DNA from: Verrucomicrobiota bacterium
Lineage (GTDB): Bacteria; Verrucomicrobiota; Verrucomicrobiia; Opitutales; Opitutaceae
Assembly: GCA_023457035.1 (NCBI GenBank)
Contig: JAEWNN010000116.1
Span: forward strand, 1 to 64,000
Direction: 5' to 3'
DNA: 64,000 nucleotides
Made by a program: the position numbers and the translations under genes. Shown here piece after piece: positions 23,169 to 31,453 of the stretch (positions within the stretch are counted from its first letter, which is position 1; each line of letters begins with the position of its first letter). The notes under the pieces are model-generated. The model was not told where the DNA came from and searched no databases. It worked only from the letters and a program-made list of their open reading frames with translations.

Positions 23169-25775
23169 ATGCCCCTCCCTCCCTTGCCGGCCCCCACACC
23201 CGGCAGGTCCAGTCTCCGACTGGACTCCTCATACTCACGCTCGCTCCCCCGCACCGCCGAACGCGACCGGTCGAAGACCGGTCATACTTGGAAACGTGCC
23301 TCCCTCGGCCTCTTCCTGGCACTTGTATTCATCTCGCTGCACCCGCTTGCGGCCGAACCGCTGGCCCTCGCCACCGCGCCCACGCCCGCCGACTTCCCGC
23401 TCGTCGCTCCCGGCACAGTCGCACCACTGATTCTCGAGCCCGGCATTGATCCCGCCGTCGCCCGCGCCGCCAACGATCTCGCCGCCGACATCACCCGCGC
23501 CTCCGGAACCGCGCCGACCACGCTCACGACGCTCCCGCCGACCGCGCGCGCCATCGTCCTCGTCGGCATCGCCGGCCGCAGCCCGCTGCTCGACCGACTC
23601 GCCGCCAGGGGGAAGATCGACCTCCGCGCGCTCGCCGGAGCGTGGGAAAGCTTCGTCATCCAGACCGTCGCACAACCATTTCCCGGAGTCGACCACGCCC
23701 TCGTCATCGCCGGCAGCGACCGCCGCGGCACGATCTACGGCCTCTACGAGATCTCCGCCGCGATCGGCGTGTCACCGTGGCACTGGTGGGCGGATGTGCC
23801 GATTGCCCACCACGACAGCCTCGTGCTCGCCGCCGGCACACACCGGTTCGGCCCGCCCTCGGTGAAGTACCGCGGCATCTTCCTCAACGACGAGGACTGG
23901 GGCCTCCAGCCCTGGGCCGCCCAGACCTTCGATCCGGAATATGGCGACATCGGCCCGAACACCTACGCGAAGGTCTTCGAGCTGCTCCTACGCCTCAAGG
24001 GCAACACCCTCTGGCCCGCGATGCACGCCTGCACCCGCGCCTTCAACTCCGATCCGGCCAACGCCCGCCTCGCCGACACCTACGGCATCGTCATGGGCAC
24101 CTCCCACGCCGAGCCGATGCTGCGCAACAACGTCCGCGAGTGGACCGCTCCGAAAGACGACTACAACTACCTCGCCAACCGCGCCGGCGTCCGCTCCTAC
24201 TGGGAGGAGCGCATCGCCAGCAACGCCCGCTACGAGTCCATCTTCACCCTCGGCATGCGCGGCATCCACGACTCCGCCATGGTCGGCCCCAAGACCGATG
24301 CCGAGCGCATCGCCACCCTAGAGCAGATCTTCGCCGACCAGCGCGCCCTCCTCGCGCAACACCTCTCGCCAGACGTCGAGCAGGTGCCGCAGATCTTCTG
24401 CGCCTACAAGGAGGTGCTCGACCTCTACCGACAGGGCCTGCGCGTGCCCGACGATGTCACCATCGTCTGGCCCGACGACAACTTCGGCTATATCCGTAAC
24501 TTCGCCACACCCGCCGAGCGCGCCCGCACCGGCGGCTTCGGCGTCTACTCCCACGTCTCCTACCTCGGCCGCCCGCTCTCCTACCTCTGGCTCTGCACCA
24601 CGCCGCCCGCGCTCATCTGGGAGGAGATGCGCAAGGCCTACGACCACGGCGCCGACCGCCTCTGGATCGTCAACGTCGGCGACCTCAAACCCGCCGAGAT
24701 CCCCACCGAGTTCTTCCTCCGGATGGCGTGGGACATCGACCACTGGCGCCCCGAGAATCTCGACTCCTTCCTCCCCGACTGGGCCACGCGCAACTTCGGC
24801 CCCGACAACGCGCCCGCCATCGCCTCCCTGCTCGCCGACTACTACCGCCTCAATTTTCCACGCAAGCCCGAGCACTTGCAGTGGTGGTTGCCGAAGGAGC
24901 CGTACAAACCGAGCCCGCTCACCGACTCCGAGGTTCAAGCACGCCTCACCGCCTTCGCTGATCTGCGTGAGCGCGCCGAAAAGCTTCGCGCCGCCATTCC
25001 CGCCGCTCAGCAGGACGCCTTCTACGAGCTCGTTTTCTACCCAGTCGTCGGCTCCGCCCTCGCCAACGAACGCTACTTCGCCGGCGAACGCGGCCAGCTC
25101 GACACGGCCCGCGCCGCCGATGCGCGCCTCGCCGCCGAAACCCGCTTCTTCAACGAGCAGGTGGCCGGCGGCAAATGGCGCGGCTTCATGAACCTCGAGC
25201 CCGCCTCCTCGGAATGGGCCTCCATGCGCATCGCCCCGTGGGCCCCGCCGCCTCTCGATGCGGCAGCTCCCCGTAGCGAAACTCGTGAGAGTTTCGAGGC
25301 CACCATCGCCCGCCCCGCCGACTCGTTCGCGGCCTCCACGCCCGCCGCCTCCGGCGCCGTCTGGACTGCGGTTCCCGGACTCGGCCGCAGCGGCCGCGCC
25401 CTCACCGTCCTGCCATTCACCGCTCCGCCACGCACCTCGGCCGCTGTGACCACCGCACCGCGCGTCGACTACGCGATCGACCTGTCCACCGCCGGCTCGT
25501 TCGTACTGCGCCTCCATCTTCTGCCCACGCACGCCCTCGCCGGCGACGCGCTCCGCCTCGCCGTCGCCCTCGACGACCAACCGCCGCAACTCGTCGAGTT
25601 GCCCCGCGCCGACGGCGGCCCCGAGTGGAGCCAAGCCGTGCTCGACAACGAGCGCATCGCCGAAACGACGCTTCCCGCAGCCGCCGCCGGTCGTCACACG
25701 CTCCGCATCTGGGGCCTCGAACCGGGCATCGTGCTCGACCGGCTCACCCTCTCGCCGAAGCCGTCCGTCCCTTAG
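23169..25775 (+). CDS. GH115 xylan alpha-1,2-glucuronidase
   Basis: 868 residues. GH115 removes (4-O-methyl)glucuronic acid from xylan. Family landmarks: GTIYGLYEISAAIGVSPWHWWADV near 190, KYRGIFLNDEDWGLQPW near 236, TYAKVFELLLRLKGNTLWPAM, YGIVMGTSHAEPMLRN, GMRGIHDSAMVG, VTIVWPDDNFGYIRNF and DRLWIVNVGDLKP. The C-terminus is a beta-sandwich. The start is odd: the only ATG (23169) is 10 bases after the previous stop, but a palindromic repeat pair (23202-23286) encodes residues about 12-39, and the hydrophobic signal-like segment LGLFLALVFISL comes only after it, near residues 46-57. A second repeat is translated in frame near 702-710 (PRSETRESF) between domains, and the TAG stop is inside a third. 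Confidence 0.92.
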   Translation: MPLPPLPAPTPGRSSLRLDSSYSRSLPRTAERDRSKTGHTWKRASLGLFLALVFISLHPLAAEPLALATAPTPADFPLVAPGTVAPLILEPGIDPAVARAANDLAADITRASGTAPTTLTTLPPTARAIVLVGIAGRSPLLDRLAARGKIDLRALAGAWESFVIQTVAQPFPGVDHALVIAGSDRRGTIYGLYEISAAIGVSPWHWWADVPIAHHDSLVLAAGTHRFGPPSVKYRGIFLNDEDWGLQPWAAQTFDPEYGDIGPNTYAKVFELLLRLKGNTLWPAMHACTRAFNSDPANARLADTYGIVMGTSHAEPMLRNNVREWTAPKDDYNYLANRAGVRSYWEERIASNARYESIFTLGMRGIHDSAMVGPKTDAERIATLEQIFADQRALLAQHLSPDVEQVPQIFCAYKEVLDLYRQGLRVPDDVTIVWPDDNFGYIRNFATPAERARTGGFGVYSHVSYLGRPLSYLWLCTTPPALIWEEMRKAYDHGADRLWIVNVGDLKPAEIPTEFFLRMAWDIDHWRPENLDSFLPDWATRNFGPDNAPAIASLLADYYRLNFPRKPEHLQWWLPKEPYKPSPLTDSEVQARLTAFADLRERAEKLRAAIPAAQQDAFYELVFYPVVGSALANERYFAGERGQLDTARAADARLAAETRFFNEQVAGGKWRGFMNLEPASSEWASMRIAPWAPPPLDAAAPRSETRESFEATIARPADSFAASTPAASGAVWTAVPGLGRSGRALTVLPFTAPPRTSAAVTTAPRVDYAIDLSTAGSFVLRLHLLPTHALAGDALRLAVALDDQPPQLVELPRADGGPEWSQAVLDNERIAETTLPAAAAGRHTLRIWGLEPGIVLDRLTLSPKPSVP
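23202..23286. repeat. Bipartite palindromic repeat (family B) across the GH115 N-terminus
   Basis: Left hairpin AGGTCCAGTCTCCGACTGGACTCC, right hairpin GCGACCGGTCGAAGACCGGTC followed by ATAC. The two halves are in inverted orientation like the copies at 30012, 41351, 52581 and 54514. Here the left stem has changed to CCAGT/ACTGG with pairing kept. Confidence 0.75.
25272..25296. repeat. Family-A palindrome in frame inside GH115
   Basis: CGTAGCGAAACTCGTGAGAG followed by TTTCG, a perfect family-A hairpin. It is read through as Arg-Ser-Glu-Thr-Arg-Glu-Ser-Phe at an apparent domain boundary. Confidence 0.85.
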
Positions 25776-25816
25776 CGAAAGCCCGTCCCTTAGCGAAAGC
25801 CTCCGGGGCTTTCGCC
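25771..25816. repeat. Family-A-like palindromes at the GH115 stop
   Basis: TTAGCGAAAGCC occurs twice (25772-25783 and 25789-25801); the second pairs with GGCTTTCG. The first TAG (25773-25775) is the stop codon of GH115. Confidence 0.7.
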
Positions 25817-25836
25817 CGCAAACGCGTCGCCGAAGC

Positions 25837-26415
25837 TCACCTCGCTCTCGCCGCCGCCTCGCCACGCAGTTGCATCGCGACTCCTGCCTCGGGGCAAAGC
25901 AGCGCGCCCACGGTCGTCAGGTAGTCGGGCACCCCGCTTTTCGACCAGTGGATCTTCACGCCGGCCAGCCCCTCGGCCAGGCCGGTGACGTCGAACCCGA
26001 CCGCCTCCAGCGAGTACCGAAGCCGTTCCGGCGCGCGACAGGGTTTCCCCTCGCTGCGCGTGCACTCCGTGCAGCCCGAGCAATGGCCGGCGACCAGCGC
26101 CGTAACCTGCGGGAAGCACGTTTCCAACCGGCGCATTTGCCCAGCGAAGCTCACGCGCTCCGCGAGAAACCGCTCGACCAGTTGCTCCCGCGTCGTCCCG
26201 GGACCGATCGGCGTCTGCCGGCACACGATCACCGCATGCGTCCACTCCGGGAAGCCCCTGAGCGGCGAGGCCGTGAACGGCGGGCACGACCAGAACCGCC
26301 CATGCTTCTCGCAGCCGCGGCAATACCCCTGCACCCGCTCCGGATCGTGGTGACGCAGCAGCTCGGCCCTCGTGGCGAGGGATGCGTGCACGGCGGTGGC
26401 GGTATCGTTGCTCAT
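25837..26415 (-). CDS. DUF2284 family cysteine-rich metal-binding protein
   Basis: 192 residues from the ATG at 26415 (an ATG at 26424 is equally possible; GGGTGA lies four bases before it). DUF2284 proteins are small predicted metal-binding proteins of unknown role. The cysteine pattern is clear: YCRGCEKHGRFWSCPPF near 31-47, then GHCSGCTECTRSEGKPC near 111-127, followed by the conserved RLRYSLEAVGFDV. No signal peptide or membrane segment is present. It is the only minus-strand gene within the 19-31 kb sugar block and has no obvious partner, so a link to polysaccharide use is doubtful. The C-terminus ends close to the repeat at 25771-25816. Confidence 0.85.
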   Translation of the reverse strand: MSNDTATAVHASLATRAELLRHHDPERVQGYCRGCEKHGRFWSCPPFTASPLRGFPEWTHAVIVCRQTPIGPGTTREQLVERFLAERVSFAGQMRRLETCFPQVTALVAGHCSGCTECTRSEGKPCRAPERLRYSLEAVGFDVTGLAEGLAGVKIHWSKSGVPDYLTTVGALLCPEAGVAMQLRGEAAARAR

Positions 26416-26563
26416 GGCCGGCATCGATTCACCCGCAGCGCCACGCGCGGCGCAAGTTCCGAGCCGCAGTTCCCCGTTTCCTCGCCACTCATCGCGCCGG
26501 CTTGACTGTAAGAGCGACCCTGGGTTGCGGGAGAAAAGCAGTCTGCCAACGTCGGAGTTCGCC

Positions 26564-27598
26564 ATGCCCCACCCTGTTTTTCTCTCCGTTCTGTTGCTCC
26601 TCGGTGCCGCCGCCTCGGGCTCGTTGGCCGCCGATACCGCCGCCCCCGTTACCACTTACCCCAACCCGCTGATCCCGCAGCGCGCCGACCCGTTCATCCT
26701 GCGCCACAGCGACGGCCTCTACTATTTCACCGCCACCGCGCCAGAGTACGACCGCCTCGAACTCCGCCGCGCCTCGACCATCGCCGGCCTCGCCGCCGCC
26801 GAACCCAAGACCATCTGGCAGAAGCACGCCACCGGTCCGATGGGCGCCCACATCTGGGCTCCGGAACTTCACCACATCGACGGCAAATGGTTCATCTATT
26901 TCGCGGCCGGTGCCGCCGAGAAGATCTGGGACATCCACATCTACGTCCTTGAGAACTCCGCCGCCAACCCACTCGAGGGCGAGTGGATCGAGCGCGGCAA
27001 GCTCCGCACCCAGTGGGAAACCTTCGCGCTCGACGCCACCACCTTCGAGCACCGCGGCGCCCGCTACCTCGTCTGGGCCCAGCGCGACCCGTCGGTGAAA
27101 AACAACACCGACCTCTACCTCGCGAAGATGGCCTCGCCGACCGCCATCGTGGGCACGCCCGTCCGGCTCTCCCGTCCCGAGTTCGACTGGGAAAAGGTCC
27201 GCTACGAGGTCAACGAGGGCCCCGCCGTCCTCGTCCGCCACGGCCGCGTCTTCGTCACCTACTCCGCCGCTGGCACCGGCGCCGAGTACTGCATGGGCCT
27301 GCTCACCGCCTCCGAAGACGCCGACCTCCTCGATCCGAAATCCTGGCACAAGTCGCCCACTCCCGTCTTCGCCACCAACGAGACCGCCGGCATCTTCGGC
27401 CCCGGCCACAACAACTTCACCGTCGCCGAAGACGGCACGACCGACCTCCTCGTCTACCACGCGCGCAACTACCGCGACATCGTCGGCGACCCGCTCCGCG
27501 ACCCCAACCGCCACACCCGCGTCCAGTCCATCCGCTGGCGCGAGGACGGCACTCCCGACTTCGGCACCCCGCGCCCCGAGACTCCCGCCGCCCAATGA
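26564..27598 (+). CDS. GH43 glycosidase (arabinofuranosidase/xylosidase-like)
   Basis: 344 residues from the ATG at 26564, which starts a signal peptide (FLSVLLLLGAAASGSLAAD). The three GH43 acidic residues fit: base Asp42 in QRADPFI, pKa modulator Asp157 in FALDATTF, and acid Glu218 in YEVNEGPAVL. Other landmarks are HIWAPELHHIDGKWFIYFAA, YLVWAQRD and GPGHNNFT near the end. The likely role is removal of arabinofuranose or xylose side chains in the periplasm. Its stop overlaps the ATG of the GH35 gene by four bases (ATGA), so the two are translationally coupled and probably act on one substrate. Confidence 0.9.
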   Translation: MPHPVFLSVLLLLGAAASGSLAADTAAPVTTYPNPLIPQRADPFILRHSDGLYYFTATAPEYDRLELRRASTIAGLAAAEPKTIWQKHATGPMGAHIWAPELHHIDGKWFIYFAAGAAEKIWDIHIYVLENSAANPLEGEWIERGKLRTQWETFALDATTFEHRGARYLVWAQRDPSVKNNTDLYLAKMASPTAIVGTPVRLSRPEFDWEKVRYEVNEGPAVLVRHGRVFVTYSAAGTGAEYCMGLLTASEDADLLDPKSWHKSPTPVFATNETAGIFGPGHNNFTVAEDGTTDLLVYHARNYRDIVGDPLRDPNRHTRVQSIRWREDGTPDFGTPRPETPAAQ

Positions 27599-30015
27599 AA
27601 CGCCTCCTCCTTCCCCTGTTCGCCGCCACCTCCCTCGCCGCCGCGCCGCTCACCGTCACGCTCGTCCCGCCGGCAGCTCCGGAGACCGGATTCAACCTCG
27701 GCACCGCCGCCAACCCCGCCGACACCACCATCGCCGCCGACAGCCAGTGTCTCCTCCGCAACGGTGAGCCGTGGACGCCCGTCATGGGCGAGTTCCACTA
27801 CTCGCGCTACCCCGCCGCCGAGTGGCGCGAGGAGCTCCTCAAGATGAAAGCCGGCGGCATCGACATCGTCGCCACCTACGTTTTCTGGATCCACCACGAG
27901 GAGACCGAGGGCGAGTGGAACTGGGCCGGCAACCACGACCTCCGCCGCTTCGTCGAGACCGCGCAGGAAGCCGGCCTCCACGTCATCGTGCGCTGCGGCC
28001 CGTGGTGCCACGGCGAGGTGCGCAACGGCGGCCTGCCCGACTGGATCGTCGCCCGCGGCCAGGCCCGCACCGACGACCCCGCCTACCTCGCCAGCGCCAC
28101 CAAGCTCTACCGGCAGATCGCCGCCCAGCTCAGCAGCCTGCTCTGGAAGGACGGCGGCCCCGTCATCGGCATCCAGTTGGAGAACGAATACCGCGGCCCC
28201 GCCGAGCACCTGCTCACGCTCAAGCGCATCGCCCGCGAGGCCGGTCTCGACACCCCGCTCTACACCCGCACCGGCTGGCCCGAGCTGAAGACGCCCATGC
28301 CCTTCGGCGAAATCCTCCCGCTCTACGGAGTCTACGCCGAGGGCTTCTGGGACCGCGAGCTCACCGCCATGCCCGGCAACTACTGGGCCGGCTTCCACTT
28401 CTCCACCCTGCGCACCGACGCCAACATCGCCAACGAGGCCCTCGGCCGCCGCGAGACCCGCGACGCGCCCGACATCGCCCGCTACCCCTACCTCACCTGC
28501 GAGATCGGCGGCGGCATGATGAGCGCCTACCACCGCCGCATCCTCGTCGACCCGCTCGACATCGAGTCGACCACCCTGATCAAGCTCGGCTCCGGCAGCA
28601 CCTCGCCCGGCTACTACATGTACCACGGCGGCACCAACCCCGTCGGCCGCCTCTCGACGCTCATGGAGGACCAGTCCACCACCATGACCAACTGGAACGA
28701 CCTGCCCGTGCTCAACTACGACTTCCAGTCTCCACTCGTCCAGTACGGCCAGGTCCGCCCGCAATACCACCGGCTCCGTCGCCTCCACCTCTTCCTCCAA
28801 AGCTTCGGCGCCGCGCTCGCCCGCACCGCCGTCGCCCTGCCCGACCAACGTCCCGCCGGCCGCGACGATGTCGCCACGCTCCGCTGGTCCGCCCGCTCCG
28901 ACGGCCATCGCGGCTTCCTCTTCGTGAACAACCACGAACGCGGCCGCACGCTTCCGCCGAAGAGCGACGTGCAGTTCACGCTCGCGCCCCTCGGCCTCAC
29001 GTTCCCGTCCCAGCCGATCACCGTGCCCACCGGCGCCGCGTTCTTCTGGCCGTTCAACCTCGACCTCGGCCACGGCGTCACCCTCGCCTACGCCACCGCG
29101 CAGCCGCTCACCGTCCTCGACGACGGCGCCACGCGCACCTTCGTCTTCGCCGAGACACCCGGCATCCCCGCCGAGTTCGCCTTCGAAGGAGAAGGCATCG
29201 CCGGCACCATCCAACACCGAGCCTGCCAGATGCCCGAGGACCGCCGCGTCTTCTCCGACATCAAACCGCTCCCGGACACCGCGATCTCCCTTCGCACCAC
29301 CGACGATCACGAGATCCAGATCGTCCTGCTCAGCGAAGCCGACTCGCTCGCCCTCTGGCGCGGCCCCTACCGCAACCGAGAGCGGCTCTTCCTCTCGCTC
29401 TCGCCCGACACGCTCGCCTTCGATGGCGACCGGATCCGCGTAACTACCGAAAGCACCGAGCCGTTCCGCTATCTCCGCGTCTTCCCTTCCGACGGTCTCG
29501 ACCTCGGCGAGCAGTACGTGCCTCAGCTCTTCGCCCCGCTCGCCTCAACCCTCCCCACCGCCACCACCACGCCCGTCGCCATCGAGCGGCTCCGCCCCGC
29601 CGGTCCGCCGCGCACCATCGCCCTCGGCAGCAAGTGCGTCACCCCCGTCGCCGCCGCGCCGCGCGATGCTGACTTCGCGGCCGCCGCCGTCTGGCGCATC
29701 AAGCTCCCCGCCGCCCTCGATCTCTCCGCCAATCCACTGCTGCGCCTCCACTACCGCGGCGACGTCGCCCGCGTGAAGATCGGCGACACCTTCATCATGG
29801 ACGACTTCTACAACGGCGAACCGCTGGAGATCGGCCTCGCCCGCCACGCCGACCTGCTGAAGACCGGCGGCGAGCTCACCGTCGAGATCCTGCCTCTCCA
29901 GCGCGGCGCACCGATCTTCCTGCCGCCCACCGCCCAACTCTGCGAGAACGACGGCCCCGCCGTCGCCGAACTCAGCGCCGCGGAAATCATCACGCGACCG
30001 TCACTCGATCTGTAG
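27595..30015 (+). CDS. GH35 beta-galactosidase
   Basis: 806 residues with a short signal peptide (MKRLLLPLFAATSLAAA). The GH35 TIM barrel is plain: GEFHYSRYPAAEWREELLKMKAGG (near 63-86), TYVFWIHHEE, CGPWCHGEVRNGGLPDW, acid/base Glu198 in QLENEYRG, and nucleophile Glu303 in TCEIGGGM. C-terminal beta domains follow. It would release terminal beta-galactose from galactan or arabinogalactan side chains of pectin outside the cytoplasm. It overlaps the GH43 gene by four bases. Its TAG stop is the TAG of a family-B palindromic repeat. Confidence 0.93.
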   Translation: MKRLLLPLFAATSLAAAPLTVTLVPPAAPETGFNLGTAANPADTTIAADSQCLLRNGEPWTPVMGEFHYSRYPAAEWREELLKMKAGGIDIVATYVFWIHHEETEGEWNWAGNHDLRRFVETAQEAGLHVIVRCGPWCHGEVRNGGLPDWIVARGQARTDDPAYLASATKLYRQIAAQLSSLLWKDGGPVIGIQLENEYRGPAEHLLTLKRIAREAGLDTPLYTRTGWPELKTPMPFGEILPLYGVYAEGFWDRELTAMPGNYWAGFHFSTLRTDANIANEALGRRETRDAPDIARYPYLTCEIGGGMMSAYHRRILVDPLDIESTTLIKLGSGSTSPGYYMYHGGTNPVGRLSTLMEDQSTTMTNWNDLPVLNYDFQSPLVQYGQVRPQYHRLRRLHLFLQSFGAALARTAVALPDQRPAGRDDVATLRWSARSDGHRGFLFVNNHERGRTLPPKSDVQFTLAPLGLTFPSQPITVPTGAAFFWPFNLDLGHGVTLAYATAQPLTVLDDGATRTFVFAETPGIPAEFAFEGEGIAGTIQHRACQMPEDRRVFSDIKPLPDTAISLRTTDDHEIQIVLLSEADSLALWRGPYRNRERLFLSLSPDTLAFDGDRIRVTTESTEPFRYLRVFPSDGLDLGEQYVPQLFAPLASTLPTATTTPVAIERLRPAGPPRTIALGSKCVTPVAAAPRDADFAAAAVWRIKLPAALDLSANPLLRLHYRGDVARVKIGDTFIMDDFYNGEPLEIGLARHADLLKTGGELTVEILPLQRGAPIFLPPTAQLCENDGPAVAELSAAEIITRPSLDL

Positions 30016-30126
30016 GTCCGGTCTCCGACCGGACACGTCTGGCACGGTCAACGGATCAGGCCTGGCACTGATCATACCGCCCCTTTCGACTCACGCCCAA
30101 GGCGACCGGTCGAAGACCGGTCCTCC
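30012..30126. repeat. Bipartite palindromic repeat (family B, REPIN-like)
   Basis: GTAGGTCCGGTCTCCGACCGGACACG (left hairpin, 30012-30037) and GCGACCGGTCGAAGACCGGTCC (30102-30126) in inverted orientation, separated by 64 bases. The TAG at 30013-30015 is the GH35 stop codon. The rest of the gap to 30280 shows no gene. Confidence 0.85.
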
Positions 30127-30280
30127 CTGCGCGCGGAAAAGCCAACAGCGTTCACCGCCACCCGACCTTCCGCCACGCCCTGAGCCGATCCTCCAGACTG
30201 TCCGGCAACGGGTCGCTCGCCGCCGACCACCGCAGCCGGCGTTCTTTCCGCTCACGCTTTCATCCCCCAACGCCATTCCC

Positions 30281-31117
30281 ATGAACCTCGGAGTCCGCGC
30301 CCACGATTTCGGCAAACTGCCCGTCGAAGAACTCGCCCGTCAGATCGCCAGCCATGGTCTGAACTGCATCCAGCTCGCGCCCGTGAAGGCGCTGGCCGGC
30401 TTCGACAACGACACCGCCAGCATCGACCCCGCCTTCGCCGCCGAGGTGCGCGAGACTTTCCGCCGCCACGGCATCCACATTTCGGTGCTCGGCTGCTACA
30501 TCAACCTCGGCGACCGCGACGCCGCCTCGCGCCGCCCGCAGCTCGCGCGCTTCAAGCACCACCTGCGCGCCGCCAAGGCCTTCGGCTGCCCGATCGTCGG
30601 CACCGAGACCGGTTCGCTCAACTCCGACTACTCCCGCCACCCCGACAACGGCGGCGACGAGGCCTTCGGCATCGTGCTCGAGAGCGTGCGCGAACTCGTG
30701 CGCGAGGCGGAGCAGTGCGACGCCATCGTCTGCATCGAGGCGGTCGAGCGTTACGTGATCTCCTCGCCGCAGCGGCTGCGCCGGTTGGTGGACGAGATCG
30801 CCTCGCCTCACCTCAAGGTCATCTACGACCCCGTGAACCTCCTCTGGTCGAGCAACTGCGACCAAGAAGCCTCGATCCTCGACGACGCCCATCGCCTCCT
30901 CGGCGAACACGTGCGCATCCTCCACGCCAAGGACTACACGATCGAGAACGGCGCCTTCCGCGAACTCTCCGCCGGCCAGGGCCGCCTCAACTACCGTAAG
31001 GTGTTCCAGTGGCTGAAGACGCAGCCGCAGCCGATCGACATCCTGCTGGAGAACACCCATCCCGCCTCGATCGCCCGCACGATCGAGTTTGTGCAGCAGG
31101 CCTATCGCGAAGCTTGA
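30281..31117 (+). CDS. Sugar phosphate isomerase/epimerase (xylose isomerase-like TIM barrel)
   Basis: 278 residues, cytoplasmic (no signal). It belongs to the AP_endonuc_2/xylose-isomerase-like barrel family. Metal-binding positions can be seen at strand ends: Glu in CIEAVERY, Asp in IYDPVNLLWSS, His in HAKDYTIENG and Glu in LLENTHPASI. The N-terminus MNLGVRAHDFGKLPVEELA is typical. It could act on a ketose, or a rhamnose- or uronate-derived sugar, produced by the enzymes upstream; the actual substrate cannot be assigned. It is the last plus-strand gene of this block and converges with GH105. Confidence 0.82.
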   Translation: MNLGVRAHDFGKLPVEELARQIASHGLNCIQLAPVKALAGFDNDTASIDPAFAAEVRETFRRHGIHISVLGCYINLGDRDAASRRPQLARFKHHLRAAKAFGCPIVGTETGSLNSDYSRHPDNGGDEAFGIVLESVRELVREAEQCDAIVCIEAVERYVISSPQRLRRLVDEIASPHLKVIYDPVNLLWSSNCDQEASILDDAHRLLGEHVRILHAKDYTIENGAFRELSAGQGRLNYRKVFQWLKTQPQPIDILLENTHPASIARTIEFVQQAYREA

Positions 31118-31168
31118 GGGGGACATGCACTTGGCGCGGACTCCGCGATCGCGCTGACTCTTGCGGCT

Positions 31169-31239
31169 GTAGGGGCTGAGCTTGCTCAGCCCGTTGGGCG
31201 TCGTTCTCACCGAGCGGTGCGAGCAAGCTCGCACCCTAT
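31169..31239. repeat. Palindromic repeat pair (family C), intergenic
   Basis: GTAGGGGCTGAGCTTGCTCAGCCC (31169-31192) and GCGGTGCGAGCAAGCTCGCACC followed by CTAT (31215-31239), same arrangement as in the GH2 gene at 4704-4776. Confidence 0.85.
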
Positions 31240-31374
31240 GCCGACCGCACGAATGCCTGAGGCGGCACGAATCCGTTCCGCGGCCCCATAACCCGCCGTA
31301 GCCCTGCCGTTCAGCAAAGCGGCGCGGCCTGCCTCTCTCGGCTTTGCCCCGCACCGTGGTCGCCCGGGGGCGCC

Positions 31375-31416
31375 GGAGAGAGGGTGCAACCGATCCCCTG
31401 ATCCCTCTCTCCGGAC
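31375..31416. terminator. Strong hairpin between convergent genes
   Basis: A perfect 12-bp stem (CCGGAGAGAGGG with CCCTCTCTCCGG) and an 18-nt loop, placed between the ends of the isomerase (plus) and GH105 (minus) genes. It probably stops transcription from both sides, although no U-run follows. Confidence 0.55.
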
Positions 31417-31453
31417 TTCTATCCCCCAAACAGTCAAACGGACAGTATTCGGT

